Position numbers and translations under genes: made by a program. The notes beneath the pieces were generated by a model, which was not told the DNA's origin, did no database searches, and saw nothing but the letters and a program-made list of their open reading frames with translations. Shown one piece after another: positions 22,613 to 32,258 of a stretch of 64,000 bases of DNA; position 1 is the first letter of the stretch, and every line of letters begins with the position of its first letter. Source of the DNA: Pollenia angustigena (taxonomy: Eukaryota; Arthropoda; Insecta; Diptera; Polleniidae); NCBI GenBank assembly GCA_930367215.1, contig OV884056.1, forward strand, positions 42,470,308-42,534,307. The letters run 5' to 3'.

Positions 22613-23874
22613 ATGTTAGATAATGATACATTAGTGGCCATTTTAGCCGTCTGTTTAAAGGAAATTGAAAGAAAAAAGCGTAAAAAAAGATTATGGATGA
22701 AAGACCGCAACAAGAAGAGAAATGAATTTACCTATCAAAATTTATTGGAGGAACTTAGAATGACTCCAAAAAAAGATTTTCGTCAATTTTTAATATCCGA
22801 TGCTGCCATTTATGAAGAGCTCTTGAGTATGATAGGACCGCTTATTAAAAAAAAAGACACTAAAATGCGTAATGCAGTACCAGTTGGTCTGCGCTTATCA
22901 ACAACTTTACGATTTCTTGCGACCGGGTGTCATTTTGGTAGTATGCAAGCTGCCAGTACAATGTCGATCAGTACGATTTCGAAAACTGTGTTGGAAACTT
23001 GTGAAGCAATTATTTCTCGCCTAAGGGAATTTATGAAGGTAGCTATACATATATTTTAAAACTTTTATTTTGTTTTTTATTTTTATAACAAATATATTTT
23101 TAGCTGCCAGAAACACAAGATGAATGGAAGTCTATCTCAAATGATTTTTATAAAAAGTGGAATTTCCCAAACTGTTTAGGCGTAGTTGATGGCAAACACA
23201 TTGCTATCATTAAACCTACCGGTACACAAGACTTTTATTTGAACTATAGAAAATTCTATAGTGTCGTACTTACGGCCGTAGTGAACTCCAACTATGAATT
23301 TATAGCTGTCGATGTAGACAGCAGCAGTAAAATAACAGGTCAGGAAGATTTTCGTCGCACCTCATTAGGTGGGAAAATATTTGGTTACGGATCAAATATA
23401 CCAATTAGCGAAAACTTCGAACCGGAAGAGCGTCTTCCATTTGTATTTGTAGGAAGGAATACTTTTCAATTAACCGAACAATTTTTAAAACCAATTCATC
23501 AAAAACACCTTACAAGAGAACAAAAAGTATTTAATTATAATTTGAGACGAGTTCATCAGGTTGTAGAAAATACGTTTGGTATTTTGGCCTCTCAATTTGG
23601 AGTGTTTCAAATACCAATTTGTTTGGCACCTGAGAAAGTGAAGACTATTGTTTTAACATGTTGTTACTTGCACAATTTTTTGAGAAGGAGAACTCAAAAA
23701 CATTTATGGGATGAAATTTTGGATAAAGAAGACTTGAGAAACGGTGTATTGAAGAAGGGTTCTTGGAGAGATGTTGCAAAGTTGACTTCACTGCAAAGTC
23801 CATTAACCGAATGTTTTTCTAGTAAAACGGAGAATGTTAAAGATAAATATATAAAATTTTTTAACAAAAAATAA
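22613..23874 (+). CDS. HARBI1/PIF-like transposase-derived protein, two exons
   Basis: Exon 1 is 22613-23038 (donor AAG|GTAGCT) and exon 2 is 23104-23874 (acceptor TTTTTAG|CTG). The intron is 65 bp, phase 0, and splicing gives 398 aa. Features match PIF/Harbinger-type DDE nucleases: a basic N-terminus (~15-45), a central helical region with LRFLATGCHFGSMQ (~100-115), CLGVVDGKHIAI (~162-173, first Asp), then GRNTFQLTE, TREQKVFNYNLRR and VVENTFGILASQF (catalytic Glu). The block normally reading GDxAFxL is GRNTFQL, and VDVGxxGxxSDGGVF reads VDVDSSSKITGQEDF, so the middle acidic residue may be lost. The frame is uninterrupted and no inverted repeats were seen around it. It could therefore be a domesticated gene like the Drosophila PIF-like genes, or a recently immobilised element. 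Its role is unknown. Confidence 0.85.
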
Positions 23875-23924
23875 ATTATGAGTGATTACATTTATTACGA
23901 ATGTTGTTTTTATCATAATCAGCC

Positions 23925-24053
23925 CAATTATGAATAAAAATTCCCCGGGAGTTTTCTCCCTTTTCCCATTTTTCCTATGTTAACTCAATGGTAAAAATGG
24001 GAAAAGGGAAAAAACTCCCGGGGAATTTTTATTCATAATTGGGCTGAATATAA
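23925..24053. mobile_element. near-perfect palindrome (MITE-like) downstream of the HARBI1-like gene
   Basis: The left arm TCAGCCCAATTATGAATAAA continues through TTCCCCGGGAGTTTTCTCCC and TTTTCCCATTTTTCC. It is mirrored almost exactly on the right, with a ~15-bp centre ATGTTAACTCAATGG. Arms are about 57 bp. Confidence 0.75.
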
Positions 24054-24689
24054 TTAGTACCAGGCATGGTACAACTACACAAGGTAGACTCGTTGGGCCA
24101 TGTTTGTCAGCTGTTTACCCCAGTTAAAACCCTATTGTCGTACATGTGTGCGTTAAATTGTTTTTGTTTTATATGTATACAATTTTGTCAAGTCGGTTAT
24201 TTTTATAGAGCAGTATGTCCAAACTCCCAAATGAGTCTACCTTGTGTTAATGTACATTGGTAACAGGGAAGCTACCGCGTATTTCGATTCGAAAAGCAAA
24301 ATTTTCCGAAAGCAATTTCCGATTCGAAAGTTAAACCGTACTGCGTTACTTGTTCGAAACGATGACAGTTTTATTTATAAACAAACGTGAAATTTTATTA
24401 AAAGTTGGTAGCACTGCTATTAAAATACCCAAATAGCCAATCATTACTTTAAACTGATTTTTATTTGTAAATGTATTTTTTTTTTTAATTTTTTTAAAAT
24501 TTAAAGACCACAAGTATTAAAACATTTTCAATAATAACATTAGTAAACTTTTATCTATATGCATATATAAAAATAAGTTGCATTGTGTTAGTAATTGATG
24601 TTCTCTGAAATGCGTGAACCGACTTTGTTTCTGTAAAGTTCACGTCGAAGGTGACGTCAATACCAAGGTTTTTATGTATCAACGGTCTT
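24054..24689. other. intergenic sequence with MITE family 4 fragment
   Basis: At 24275-24370 the series AGCTACCGCGTATTTCGATT, CCGATTCGAAAG and TCGAAACGATGACAG matches one arm of the MITE at 11186-11497. No gene was seen in the rest. Confidence 0.5.
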
Positions 24690-25185
24690 CAAATGAGTCG
24701 TTCAGTGGATAAAGGGAATGAGTCCAAAAATTTGAAATGGAGAAAAACGACAGAACAGTTGACGTTGACTTTAAAACTAGTTGTTGCAACAAAACTCAAA
24801 ACTAAAATTGCAGAATTAATTATTAGGGCTTCTTTTACAATTTGTAAATATATAATGTTAGTATGTTAGTGTATGTGTTCACAAAACCTGTTAATATGAT
24901 ACAAATACATTTTTATTGATAAGAGTTTCAGTGGAAAAAGGGAATAAGTCCACCAAATTTTTTGTGGTTAAAATCGATAGCGTAAAAATTCAAATTAATT
25001 ATGCTTTGACTTTGAGCACTCGTTCGAAAATAAAAAGAAAAAATAACCATCTAAATATTGGCTTACATCGCGTAGTGTTTAAATTGAATTAGTATATTTT
25101 GGAATGAGTACATTTTTTATAATTTGGCAAAAAAAAGGCTGCAGCTAATTTTTTAGTTCAGTGCATTCGCACAGTTTTATTTTTA

Positions 25186-28100
25186 ATGAAGCAGATAAAC
25201 TTGCACCACTGTGAAGCGGCCTCAACCGAATTAGTAACCCACCTCATTGACAACAATGTGGACGTGGCTTTAATCCAAGAGCCCTGGATTAACAAAAACC
25301 GGGTAGTTGGATTAAAGATCACGGGGTATACCTTGTTCGTATCCCGCTCTGATGAGAAGGTACGGACTTGTATACTGGCGAAGACTGAACATAAATTCAT
25401 GATTTCTAATTCTTTCAGTAATGGAGACCTCACGGTTGTGACAGGAGAAGCCAAGGACAAAACGGTCCTGGCACTGGCATCGGCATACTTACCATATGAA
25501 GCTGCCGATCCACCTGGTGAGGGAGTGCGAGAGTTGGTGGAGCACTCGGGCAGAAGCGGCTCGAGGCTGGTACTAGGATGTGACGCCAATGCACACCATT
25601 CCCAATGGGGTAGTGCCGACATCAACAAAAGAGGTGAGTCTATGTTTGATTTTATTGTTGCCAGCAATCTTTTTATCTGTAATAGGGGGAATACGCCAAC
25701 GTTCAGAACTAGGGATAGAGAGGCAGTGATAGATATGACATTGACGAACTGTAGGGAATTAGTGGAGGACTGGAGGGTGGCTTTGGATTTTTCCTTCTCT
25801 GATCATAGTCGCCTGTCCTTTAGTCTAATGTTTGAGAGGTCGAAAAGGTGTCCATATAGGAATCCGAGAAGGACGGATTGGGATTCGTTTTCGGGACTAG
25901 TGCAACGGAACCTTAGGGTTACACGGAACTGGGGGTCGACTCCGGCCGGTGTGGAGCAACTGGTAAACACCTTCACGGGGGTATTGACCAGTAGCTATGA
26001 GCGATCTTGTCCGTTGAATTTTCCGGGCAGGCGTACACAGCCAAGATGGTGGACAGACGAGTTGAAAACTCAAAGGTCCACCGTCAGAAGGCTGTTCAAT
26101 AGGGCGAAGTATACGCGCAGGGATGAGGATTGGAGTAACTTCAGGTTGAGTTACGGGAGGTATAAGGGAGATATTAGAAGGGCGAAAAGGGACTCGTGGA
26201 TTAAGTTTAGCGAGTCAGTTGAATCCGTGAATGAGATGTCTAGGTTCAGGAGAATTTTATCTAAGGACCCTGTAGTCCCTGGATTTATTCAGAGATCGGA
26301 CGACTCATGGACGGAATCTGGCTCTGAATCTCTCTGTCTGCTTATGGAGACTCACTTTCCGGGGTGTGTAGATCCTGGGTCGGGGGAACAGGCTGTATGT
26401 GGTGACCCCTTCTCTGGTTCGGGCTCAGGCGGTGAGGAAAGGGAGACGGTGGGGGATATGATTACCTTGGATAAGGTAACATGGGCGGTAAATACCTTTG
26501 GGTCCTACAAATCGGCGGGGCCAGATGGTATATTTCCGGCGATGTTACAGAATATCGGGAAATCGTCACTCCTGTTGTTGGTGGAACTGTTTAGGGTATG
26601 TGTGCTGAACGGGTACATTCCTAGGAGGTGGAGGGAGGTTAGGGTAGTTTTTATTCCCAAAGCGGGTAGAACCGGTCACTCTAAACCCAAGGATTTTAGA
26701 CCAATCAGCTTGTCGTCTTTTCTCTTGAAGACGTTGGAAAGACTGATTGATCTACATCTGAGGACGAAGATTGACGCCGGCATCGTCAGCGGCGCTCAAC
26801 ACGCCTACCTTAAAGGTAGATCTGTTGAGAGTGCGTTGCATGATGTGGTTGGTTATGTGGAGCGGGGTTTGCGAACCAGGGAATACACCCTGGCGGCATT
26901 CCTTGACATAGAGGGCGCCTTTAACAATTTGAGGATAGAGGCCATAAGACAGGCACTGATTGACCTAAGGGTTCCGTTGTTCTTGGTCGAATGGATAACT
27001 ATGATGCTTAGCAGCAGAGTTATTCACTCGGACTGGGGAAACGAACGCTTAAGGAAATCGGTGACTAGAGGGACCCCACAGGGGGGAGTTCTCTCTCCCT
27101 TATTGTGGCTCTTGGCCGTCAATGTCGTTCTGAGACGTTTTGACAGAATGGGTCAGAAGGTCGTAGCCTACGCGGATGATGTGGTGATATTGGTGTCGGG
27201 CAAGTTTCTGCCGACAATTAGCGACATCATGCAAGGGGCGCTGGGCGAACTGGCGGCATGGGCAAGTGACAAGGGACTGAGAGTAAACCCGGAGAAGACG
27301 GAGTTGGTTCTTTTCACTAGGAGGTACAAGGTGGAGGAGTTTAGACTGCCGGTACTGGGAGGAGTGGAGCTTGGACTATCTGATAGTGCTAAGTATCTGG
27401 GGGTTTTTCTGGACAGCAAGCTGTCATGGGGTAGGAATACTCAAGAGAGACTCAAAAGGGGTCTCAATGCTTACTATGCTTGCAGATCATCGATAGGTAG
27501 GAGCTGGGGACTCCGGCCGTCAGTGGTGGGATGGCTGTACACTTCGGTGGTTAGACCCATTCTTACGTATGGATGCTGTGTTTGGTGGGAATCATTGGGA
27601 TTGGCAAGTCGTAGAAAACTTCTTTCTAAGGCTCAGAGGTGTGCTTCAATTGGCATGACAGGTGCCATGAGAAGTACTCCTCAGGCTGCCCTGGATGTCA
27701 TTCTACATCTTCTGCCTATTGAGCAGTATGTGATGGGAATGGCGGCCAGGAGCATCCTTAGACTGAGGGAGTTAGGACTTACGAGGAATGACACTCAGGG
27801 TCACTCACGGATCCTGGGTGAGATTGAGGCTGGTGGCTATTGCCTGGGACCGCCGGGATCCACTGATTATGTTGGCACCAGTTTGGATTTTGGTCGGTTG
27901 CCAGAGGTAATAATGCCCTCTAGGGAGAGCTGGTCGGGCAGGAGCAGATTATTTGGTGGATTTGCTATTTTCACTGATGGCTCAAAGATGAGGGGCACGG
28001 GTGCAGGGGTCTACATTGAGGATCTGAACATAAGAAGGTCATATAGGCTTCCTGGCGACTGCAGTGTTTTTCAGGCGGAGGTTCTGGGGGTCTGGAGGGC

Positions 28101-28827
28101 CGTGGAACTGATGAGGGACAACATTGATAGGGGCTCGGAGGTCACTATATACGTGGACAGCCAGGCGGCTCTTATGGCCGTAAGGGGCTGTTATGTGAAC
28201 TCCAAGCTGGTTGATGAGTGTAGGAGGGCTCTGAGGGGAGCCTTAGGGGAGTATCTGCTAAGGTTATGCTGGGTGCCGGGTCATTGCGATATAGGCGGCA
28301 ACGAGATTGCTGATGAGTTGGCAAGACAGGGCTCAGAGTTGGAGGATCCTGGCTGTGTGGAGGCGGTTAGGCCTCCATTGGGCTTCTATTTTAGTAGAAT
28401 TAGGGAATGGATAACGAGCGTGACCAATCGAGCCTGGGGGAGCCGAACGGACTGTCGGGTATCGCGGACACTGTGGCCGGTGCTTAAGAAGTCCGATTCG
28501 GTGTCGCTGTTGGGCAGGAGCAGGGTCTGCGTTAGGACCATGATAGGAATTATCACGGGCCACTGTATGATAGGCAGGATGGCGGTGAGGATGGGATCCG
28601 ACTTGTCGGATATATGCAGGTTGTGCGAGGACCCTGAGGAGTTGGAGTCAGTTGAGCACCTTCTGTGCCACTGTCCCAGGCTGCAGGGTAGCAGGTTGAG
28701 GTGGCTGGGCAGTAGATTCCTGGGCGAATTAGGGGATGTCTCGGGTTGCGGACTCGAGAATCTGATAGGATTCGTAATGGGGATGGCCTGGCTGCGCGAG
28801 GGGAGACCGGGTGCTAACCGCTCGTAG
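25186..28827 (+). CDS. LOA-group ORF2: endonuclease, reverse transcriptase, RNase H
   Basis: An uninterrupted 1213-aa frame. Residues ~1-215 are an APE-type endonuclease (LIQEPW, LGCDANAHHSQWGS, DMTLTNC, SDHSRLSF), which nicks target DNA. Residues ~450-720 are reverse transcriptase (AGPDGIFPAML, RPISLSSFLLKTLERLI, GTPQGGVLSPLLW, YADDVVILV). Residues ~925-1060 are RNase H (FTDGSKM, AEVLGVWRAVE, YVDSQAAL, GNEIADELA). Residues ~1144-1165 hold a CCHC-type cluster (CRLCEDPEELESVEHLLCHC). All catalytic acids expected for the three domains are visible. The initiating ATG partly comes from flanking DNA (AATGAAGCAG), where element E reads ATGGTGAAGGTGACGCAG, so the natural start is missing by a few codons. 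The codon usage is much richer in G+C than the host genes. It could supply enzyme in trans if transcribed. Confidence 0.9.
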   Translation: MKQINLHHCEAASTELVTHLIDNNVDVALIQEPWINKNRVVGLKITGYTLFVSRSDEKVRTCILAKTEHKFMISNSFSNGDLTVVTGEAKDKTVLALASAYLPYEAADPPGEGVRELVEHSGRSGSRLVLGCDANAHHSQWGSADINKRGESMFDFIVASNLFICNRGNTPTFRTRDREAVIDMTLTNCRELVEDWRVALDFSFSDHSRLSFSLMFERSKRCPYRNPRRTDWDSFSGLVQRNLRVTRNWGSTPAGVEQLVNTFTGVLTSSYERSCPLNFPGRRTQPRWWTDELKTQRSTVRRLFNRAKYTRRDEDWSNFRLSYGRYKGDIRRAKRDSWIKFSESVESVNEMSRFRRILSKDPVVPGFIQRSDDSWTESGSESLCLLMETHFPGCVDPGSGEQAVCGDPFSGSGSGGEERETVGDMITLDKVTWAVNTFGSYKSAGPDGIFPAMLQNIGKSSLLLLVELFRVCVLNGYIPRRWREVRVVFIPKAGRTGHSKPKDFRPISLSSFLLKTLERLIDLHLRTKIDAGIVSGAQHAYLKGRSVESALHDVVGYVERGLRTREYTLAAFLDIEGAFNNLRIEAIRQALIDLRVPLFLVEWITMMLSSRVIHSDWGNERLRKSVTRGTPQGGVLSPLLWLLAVNVVLRRFDRMGQKVVAYADDVVILVSGKFLPTISDIMQGALGELAAWASDKGLRVNPEKTELVLFTRRYKVEEFRLPVLGGVELGLSDSAKYLGVFLDSKLSWGRNTQERLKRGLNAYYACRSSIGRSWGLRPSVVGWLYTSVVRPILTYGCCVWWESLGLASRRKLLSKAQRCASIGMTGAMRSTPQAALDVILHLLPIEQYVMGMAARSILRLRELGLTRNDTQGHSRILGEIEAGGYCLGPPGSTDYVGTSLDFGRLPEVIMPSRESWSGRSRLFGGFAIFTDGSKMRGTGAGVYIEDLNIRRSYRLPGDCSVFQAEVLGVWRAVELMRDNIDRGSEVTIYVDSQAALMAVRGCYVNSKLVDECRRALRGALGEYLLRLCWVPGHCDIGGNEIADELARQGSELEDPGCVEAVRPPLGFYFSRIREWITSVTNRAWGSRTDCRVSRTLWPVLKKSDSVSLLGRSRVCVRTMIGIITGHCMIGRMAVRMGSDLSDICRLCEDPEELESVEHLLCHCPRLQGSRLRWLGSRFLGELGDVSGCGLENLIGFVMGMAWLREGRPGANRS

Positions 28828-29054
28828 GGCGGATTTGGTTTAAGGGATTTCTCTCGGGGTTGGTCCTTTACCTTCTTTTCCTTCCTTTCTTTTCTACCCA
28901 TCTTTCGGATCTGTCTTATGCTTCTGCTGCTTATTTCACCTACTTATGCCTTCTTGGCTATCTCTAATTAAGGCGTCACAATGGACCATATTGGTCTCTG
29001 GGTGAAGGTGTGAAGGAAACTTCACACCGGCCTTTCTACCTACCTACCTACCTA
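25187..29054 (+). mobile_element. LOA/R1-group non-LTR retrotransposon copy B
   Basis: It carries a complete-looking ORF2 and a 3'UTR ending CTTCACACCGGCCTTTCTAC then repeated CTAC to ~29054, the same end as copies A and C. Similarity to the related element E starts only at ORF2 codon ~3 (GCAGATAAAC), so this copy probably lacks ORF1 and its 5'UTR. No clean target duplication was found at this boundary. AAAAAATAAC occurs both near 25036 and just after the tail, leaving a 5' end near 25050 possible. Confidence 0.85.
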
Positions 29055-29142
29055 AAAAAATAACATAAAACATTTCTTCTTTTTAAAACAAAAATTAACT
29101 AAAAAATTTCTTCTTTTTAAATGAATCGTAAGTATAACAAAT

Positions 29143-29685
29143 TTAACAAAATAAGATGTCTTCTTCAGAATAATCTTCCTGACTTGATACTGTTTTCAAG
29201 TTTTTATAGAAAGTATGGTACGCGGGAGGGATATATTTTAATAAATCAATTATATCATTTTTCTTTTCTTTTGTTAAAGATCTAGTTTCAGGATACAATA
29301 GACTTTGACTCACGCTATTCAATAACATTACTTTACCTTTCTTTCTTATGTTTATATTTTCAAATCCAAATTTTTTATGGATATTATTTTTATATTGTAT
29401 TACCCATGGTTTCGATCTATCAAGTTTGATCCACCTCATTTGGAGCCAGTTTACCGGTTTTACCGCGGTGTTGGTTTTGCGATTGCATACGTTATTTTCC
29501 AAAGATTTTGTAAAGAAAAAATCAAAACTGGTCATTTTAACCACTCGAAACTGTTCCTTTATTTTGCATGTTGACCACAAAACAATCCGATCGTGCGTAT
29601 CAGCAAACATTTTTATGTATTTGACCGAACAAGATGCGATATCTTGCGAGCCTCTTGAGCCCTCTGTTTCTGGGCAAACAAACAT
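29143..29685 (-). CDS. unrecognised protein fragment, probably transposon-encoded
   Basis: A 180-codon frame, without a known upstream exon. Visible features are a region HDRIVLWSTCKIKEQFRVV (~33-51), an aromatic patch SFDFFFTKSL, a basic RKTNTAVKPVNW stretch and a C-terminal KYIPPAYHTFYKNL (~152-165). That last motif resembles, from memory, the end of uncharacterised transposase-like proteins common in arthropod genomes (a 'lP..Y..FY..L' ending). No signal peptide or membrane segment is seen. The frame lies inside the inverted ends of the putative DNA transposon at 24694-29954. The N-terminal part overlaps the long direct repeat, and the first ATG may not be the real start because the frame stays open ~17 codons further upstream. 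The function is not assigned. Confidence 0.45.
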   Translation of the reverse strand: MFVCPETEGSRGSQDIASCSVKYIKMFADTHDRIVLWSTCKIKEQFRVVKMTSFDFFFTKSLENNVCNRKTNTAVKPVNWLQMRWIKLDRSKPWVIQYKNNIHKKFGFENINIRKKGKVMLLNSVSQSLLYPETRSLTKEKKNDIIDLLKYIPPAYHTFYKNLKTVSSQEDYSEEDILFC

Positions 29686-30443
29686 GGCTCTAGCATTGTT
29701 GTGAAACTCATGGAAAGCAAAGTTAACAAGTGATTAATGCAATATAAATGCAAGCGTGGACTTATTCCCTTTTTCCAATGAAAATAAAAATTTTGTGTTT
29801 CGTACAAAAAAATGTTTTGTCTTTAAAAGGGGGTTACCGTTGAAATTTGACAACAAAATTTTTACCATACATTGTTAGTCATAAAAGGAAGTGTATCCAC
29901 GCTAAATCTCAAAAACGCCAAAAATGGACTCATTCACTTTATACACTGAACGACTCAAATGTGTATTGGTTCATGAGTTATATCAACAAAATGCCCTTCA
30001 TTTTGAACTCCTCCGAAACGGCTTGAACGATTTTTATGAAATTTTGTATGTGTCTTTGTTAGGTATGAGAATAGGTCGTAGAGTATTTTATATCGTTAGA
30101 GGGCACAAAATATTGCAGTAGGGGTAAAAGCTCCCACTTCCCAATCTTCTAAACTAATCAAACGGTTTTCTTAAAATTTGGCATGTAGACAATGTAACAT
30201 CTGAAAGAGAATAGGGTAAGAGGGCTAAAAGCTCGCCCTCCCTATATCTTCGTAACTAATCAACCGATTTTTTTGAAATTTCGCAGGCAAATAGTGTTAC
30301 AGTTGGAAAGAACTATATCGTTAACTAAAATGCAAAAAGACGTAACTAACAAAAATATAATTTTACAGGAGAAGCAAAAAACTTTGTAAATTGAAAACTA
30401 TAAACATGTCAGAAAAACATGCATTGATAAGTCGTCCATGGAA
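29568..30443. repeat. long direct repeat, left copy (flanks element E)
   Basis: About 876 bp beginning ATGTTGACCACAAAACAATC and ending GTCGTCCATGGAA, directly against the 5' end of element E. It is ~98% identical by eye to 35904-36757: about 13 substitutions, a 14-bp deletion in the right copy near 36573, and two smaller indels. Its content is the right end of the putative DNA transposon, then degenerate ~105-bp monomers with 'GGGTAAAAGCTCC' and 'CTAATCAAACGGTTTTCTT'. Confidence 0.9.
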
Positions 30444-30788
30444 ACCACCACTATTATGGATAACAATCTTGAAGCGATGTGGTGGCTTACGTCTTAGCTG
30501 TGGTTCGTGTCTTGATCCGGGCATTTTGCCAGCATCTGGTGATTCCCGAGATGAGGGCAGTGAACTTTAAGGCCTTGGCAACGAAAGGTTATCCATCCCC
30601 TAAACCGAGGTGTTATGCGACCCGTGCCTATCGGTTGGTTTGCAGTCAGGGGTTACCGACTGTATTATCACGGAGTTTTGCTGATACCTGGGCACCTCAG
30701 CAAATAGACTACGCCCTTACCGCGTTATCGGGGGCTATGACGTGGCGGACCTCCAGATCCCCTACACTCGTGGGACCAGACAGAAAAA

Positions 30789-32258
30789 ATGAATTCTCTT
30801 TTAAAAAACAACAAAAATCAAAAACGAAACAAACAACAAACTGATAATGGCACGGAACAAGACACGAAAAGGACCAATGGTAAGGACAATGGGACGAAGA
30901 CGATCCCGTCGGTGGCTGTATCAGTCTCGACACCTAACAGCGGCGATGTACCTCTGTCTTTCGCGCCAAGTACATCAAAAGCCGCATCAGCCCTTTCCGC
31001 CAGAGCGGATAAAGCCCATGCTTCGGTTACTGTAAAGTTGGAAATGACAAAGTCGTCCAACAAAGCAGCCTCCCATATGCCTATTGTGCAAAGAGGGACG
31101 CAGATGATTACATCCTGTCCCACTTCTGTACCTCCCCCCGCCAACTCCGGCGTCACTAAGAAGACACCTCGGCATAAAAATCCTTCCAAGAGGGCATCTA
31201 ACTCAAGGCGTGCTGCCTTGCGTGTTATCGAGCTATTCGGCTCCAAAGATGCCAATGAGCTTTCTGCAGAACAGGAAGCTTCATTGGCATGGGCTAAGGC
31301 CCTTACTGCTGGGCTTCAAAGCGTTTCACCTCCTGCCCCTACAAAGGCAATGCCTAAACGGCAACGTTCGGAGGAAGAAGCGACAGCCGTTAGACAGCAA
31401 CCAGGGACAAAACGTCCCAAGTACGCACCAAAGTCGACTAATAGGTCCTACAGCGAGGTGGCGAAAGACCATCTTGTTAGGGCTATTATAGACAGAAGTG
31501 CTGCTGATGGATCCATCTCCCACTCTAGGTGGGACTTGGTGAAGCAGCAAATGATGGGTGTCTTTTGGAAGATTCTTAGTGAGAATCCAGGAGCACCCCC
31601 GCAATGCGACGATGCTGGCTGGTACCAGGGTCACGTTAAGCTGATGGCGTGTGTGGACGAGCGCTCTGCACTTCTGCTGAAGCTTGCCATTGGAGCGACT
31701 GGCGAAATATGGGAAGGTGCTAGGCTCAACGTGGTTTTGGTGAGTGAGATACCACGGAGACCTAGATCCATCGTCACCATCCCAGCGGAACCCTCTGCAC
31801 CGGAGGAAATCTTGAAGATTATTCAGTGCTGCAACCCCCAACTTCCCACTCATAACTGGAAAGTCGTCAAGGTTTCAGCAGCTGAAGGATCCTCAGGAAC
31901 GGCGATCGTAGTCCTGAATCAGGACTCCTTGGAGCCACTGAGGGAGAAACAGGGCAAGATTTACTATGGTTTCAGTACCATCTTGCTCCGTGTCTACCGA
32001 GGTGATGACAAGGGCGATCCCGCTCCGAAGGTTGTGGAGCCTACGCAGTCTGCGGACTGCACGAATGACGCTTTCGTTCATTCATGTGACAATGAAGACA
32101 CCCCGTCCGTCTCTGACATGCTTGGTGACCTCTTTGAACGCATGGGTGAATTGGCTGATGAGGACGCCCTCCTGGAATCAGATCAGGAGGACGCCAATTT
32201 TACGGTCGTTAATACTGGACATGGTGAAGGTGACGCAGATAAACCTTCACCACTCTAA
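30789..32258 (+). CDS. non-LTR retrotransposon ORF1 protein (DUF4780-like)
   Basis: An intact 489-aa frame. The N-terminal ~130 residues are low-complexity and rich in Lys, Asn, Ser and Thr. The middle (~200-340) has SYSEVAKDHLVRAIIDRS, AADGSISHSRWDLV, GWYQGHVKLMACVDERSA and IPRRPRSIVTIPAEP. In order and wording this resembles the DUF4780 domain that I recall from insect retroelement ORF1 proteins. The C-terminus (~400-489) is acidic. No CCHC zinc knuckles are visible, unlike many ORF1 proteins. Presumed role: binding the element's RNA to form the particle for target-primed reverse transcription. The last 38 nt overlap the start of ORF2 in another frame, so ORF2 is probably translated by reinitiation or frameshift. 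Confidence 0.75.
   Translation: MNSLLKNNKNQKRNKQQTDNGTEQDTKRTNGKDNGTKTIPSVAVSVSTPNSGDVPLSFAPSTSKAASALSARADKAHASVTVKLEMTKSSNKAASHMPIVQRGTQMITSCPTSVPPPANSGVTKKTPRHKNPSKRASNSRRAALRVIELFGSKDANELSAEQEASLAWAKALTAGLQSVSPPAPTKAMPKRQRSEEEATAVRQQPGTKRPKYAPKSTNRSYSEVAKDHLVRAIIDRSAADGSISHSRWDLVKQQMMGVFWKILSENPGAPPQCDDAGWYQGHVKLMACVDERSALLLKLAIGATGEIWEGARLNVVLVSEIPRRPRSIVTIPAEPSAPEEILKIIQCCNPQLPTHNWKVVKVSAAEGSSGTAIVVLNQDSLEPLREKQGKIYYGFSTILLRVYRGDDKGDPAPKVVEPTQSADCTNDAFVHSCDNEDTPSVSDMLGDLFERMGELADEDALLESDQEDANFTVVNTGHGEGDADKPSPL

Larger units (their letters stand above)
24694..29954 (-). mobile_element. putative DNA transposon of unknown superfamily, split by LOA copy B
   Basis: TGAGTCGTTCAGTGGATAAA followed by GGGAATGAGTCC at 24694 reappears on the opposite strand ending at ~29954 as TGAGTCGTTCAGTGTATAAA / GTGAATGAGTCC. 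A second subterminal pair, GGAAAAAGGGAATAAGTCCA, occurs at ~24933 and inverted at ~29759-29780. Between them lie an unrecognised minus-strand reading frame (29143-29685) and the inserted retrotransposon. The ends and the target duplication are not certain. The right end lies inside the long direct repeat that recurs at 35904-36757. Confidence 0.5.

Noticed and set aside
25028..25050. target duplication for LOA copy B using AAAAAATAAC
   Set aside because: Low-complexity match only, and it would add ~135 bp not supported by any other copy; kept only as a possibility.
28386..28901. 171-codon minus-strand frame opposite LOA copy B (also at 55507-56022 and 20711-21148)
   Set aside because: Recurs at the same position in all LOA copies antisense to the ORF2 C-terminus; it is a shadow of GC-rich coding sequence.
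30479..30844. 121-codon plus-strand frame in the 5' leader of element E
   Set aside because: Overlaps the start of ORF1 in another frame and has no domain-like content; ORF1 at 30789 is the better choice.
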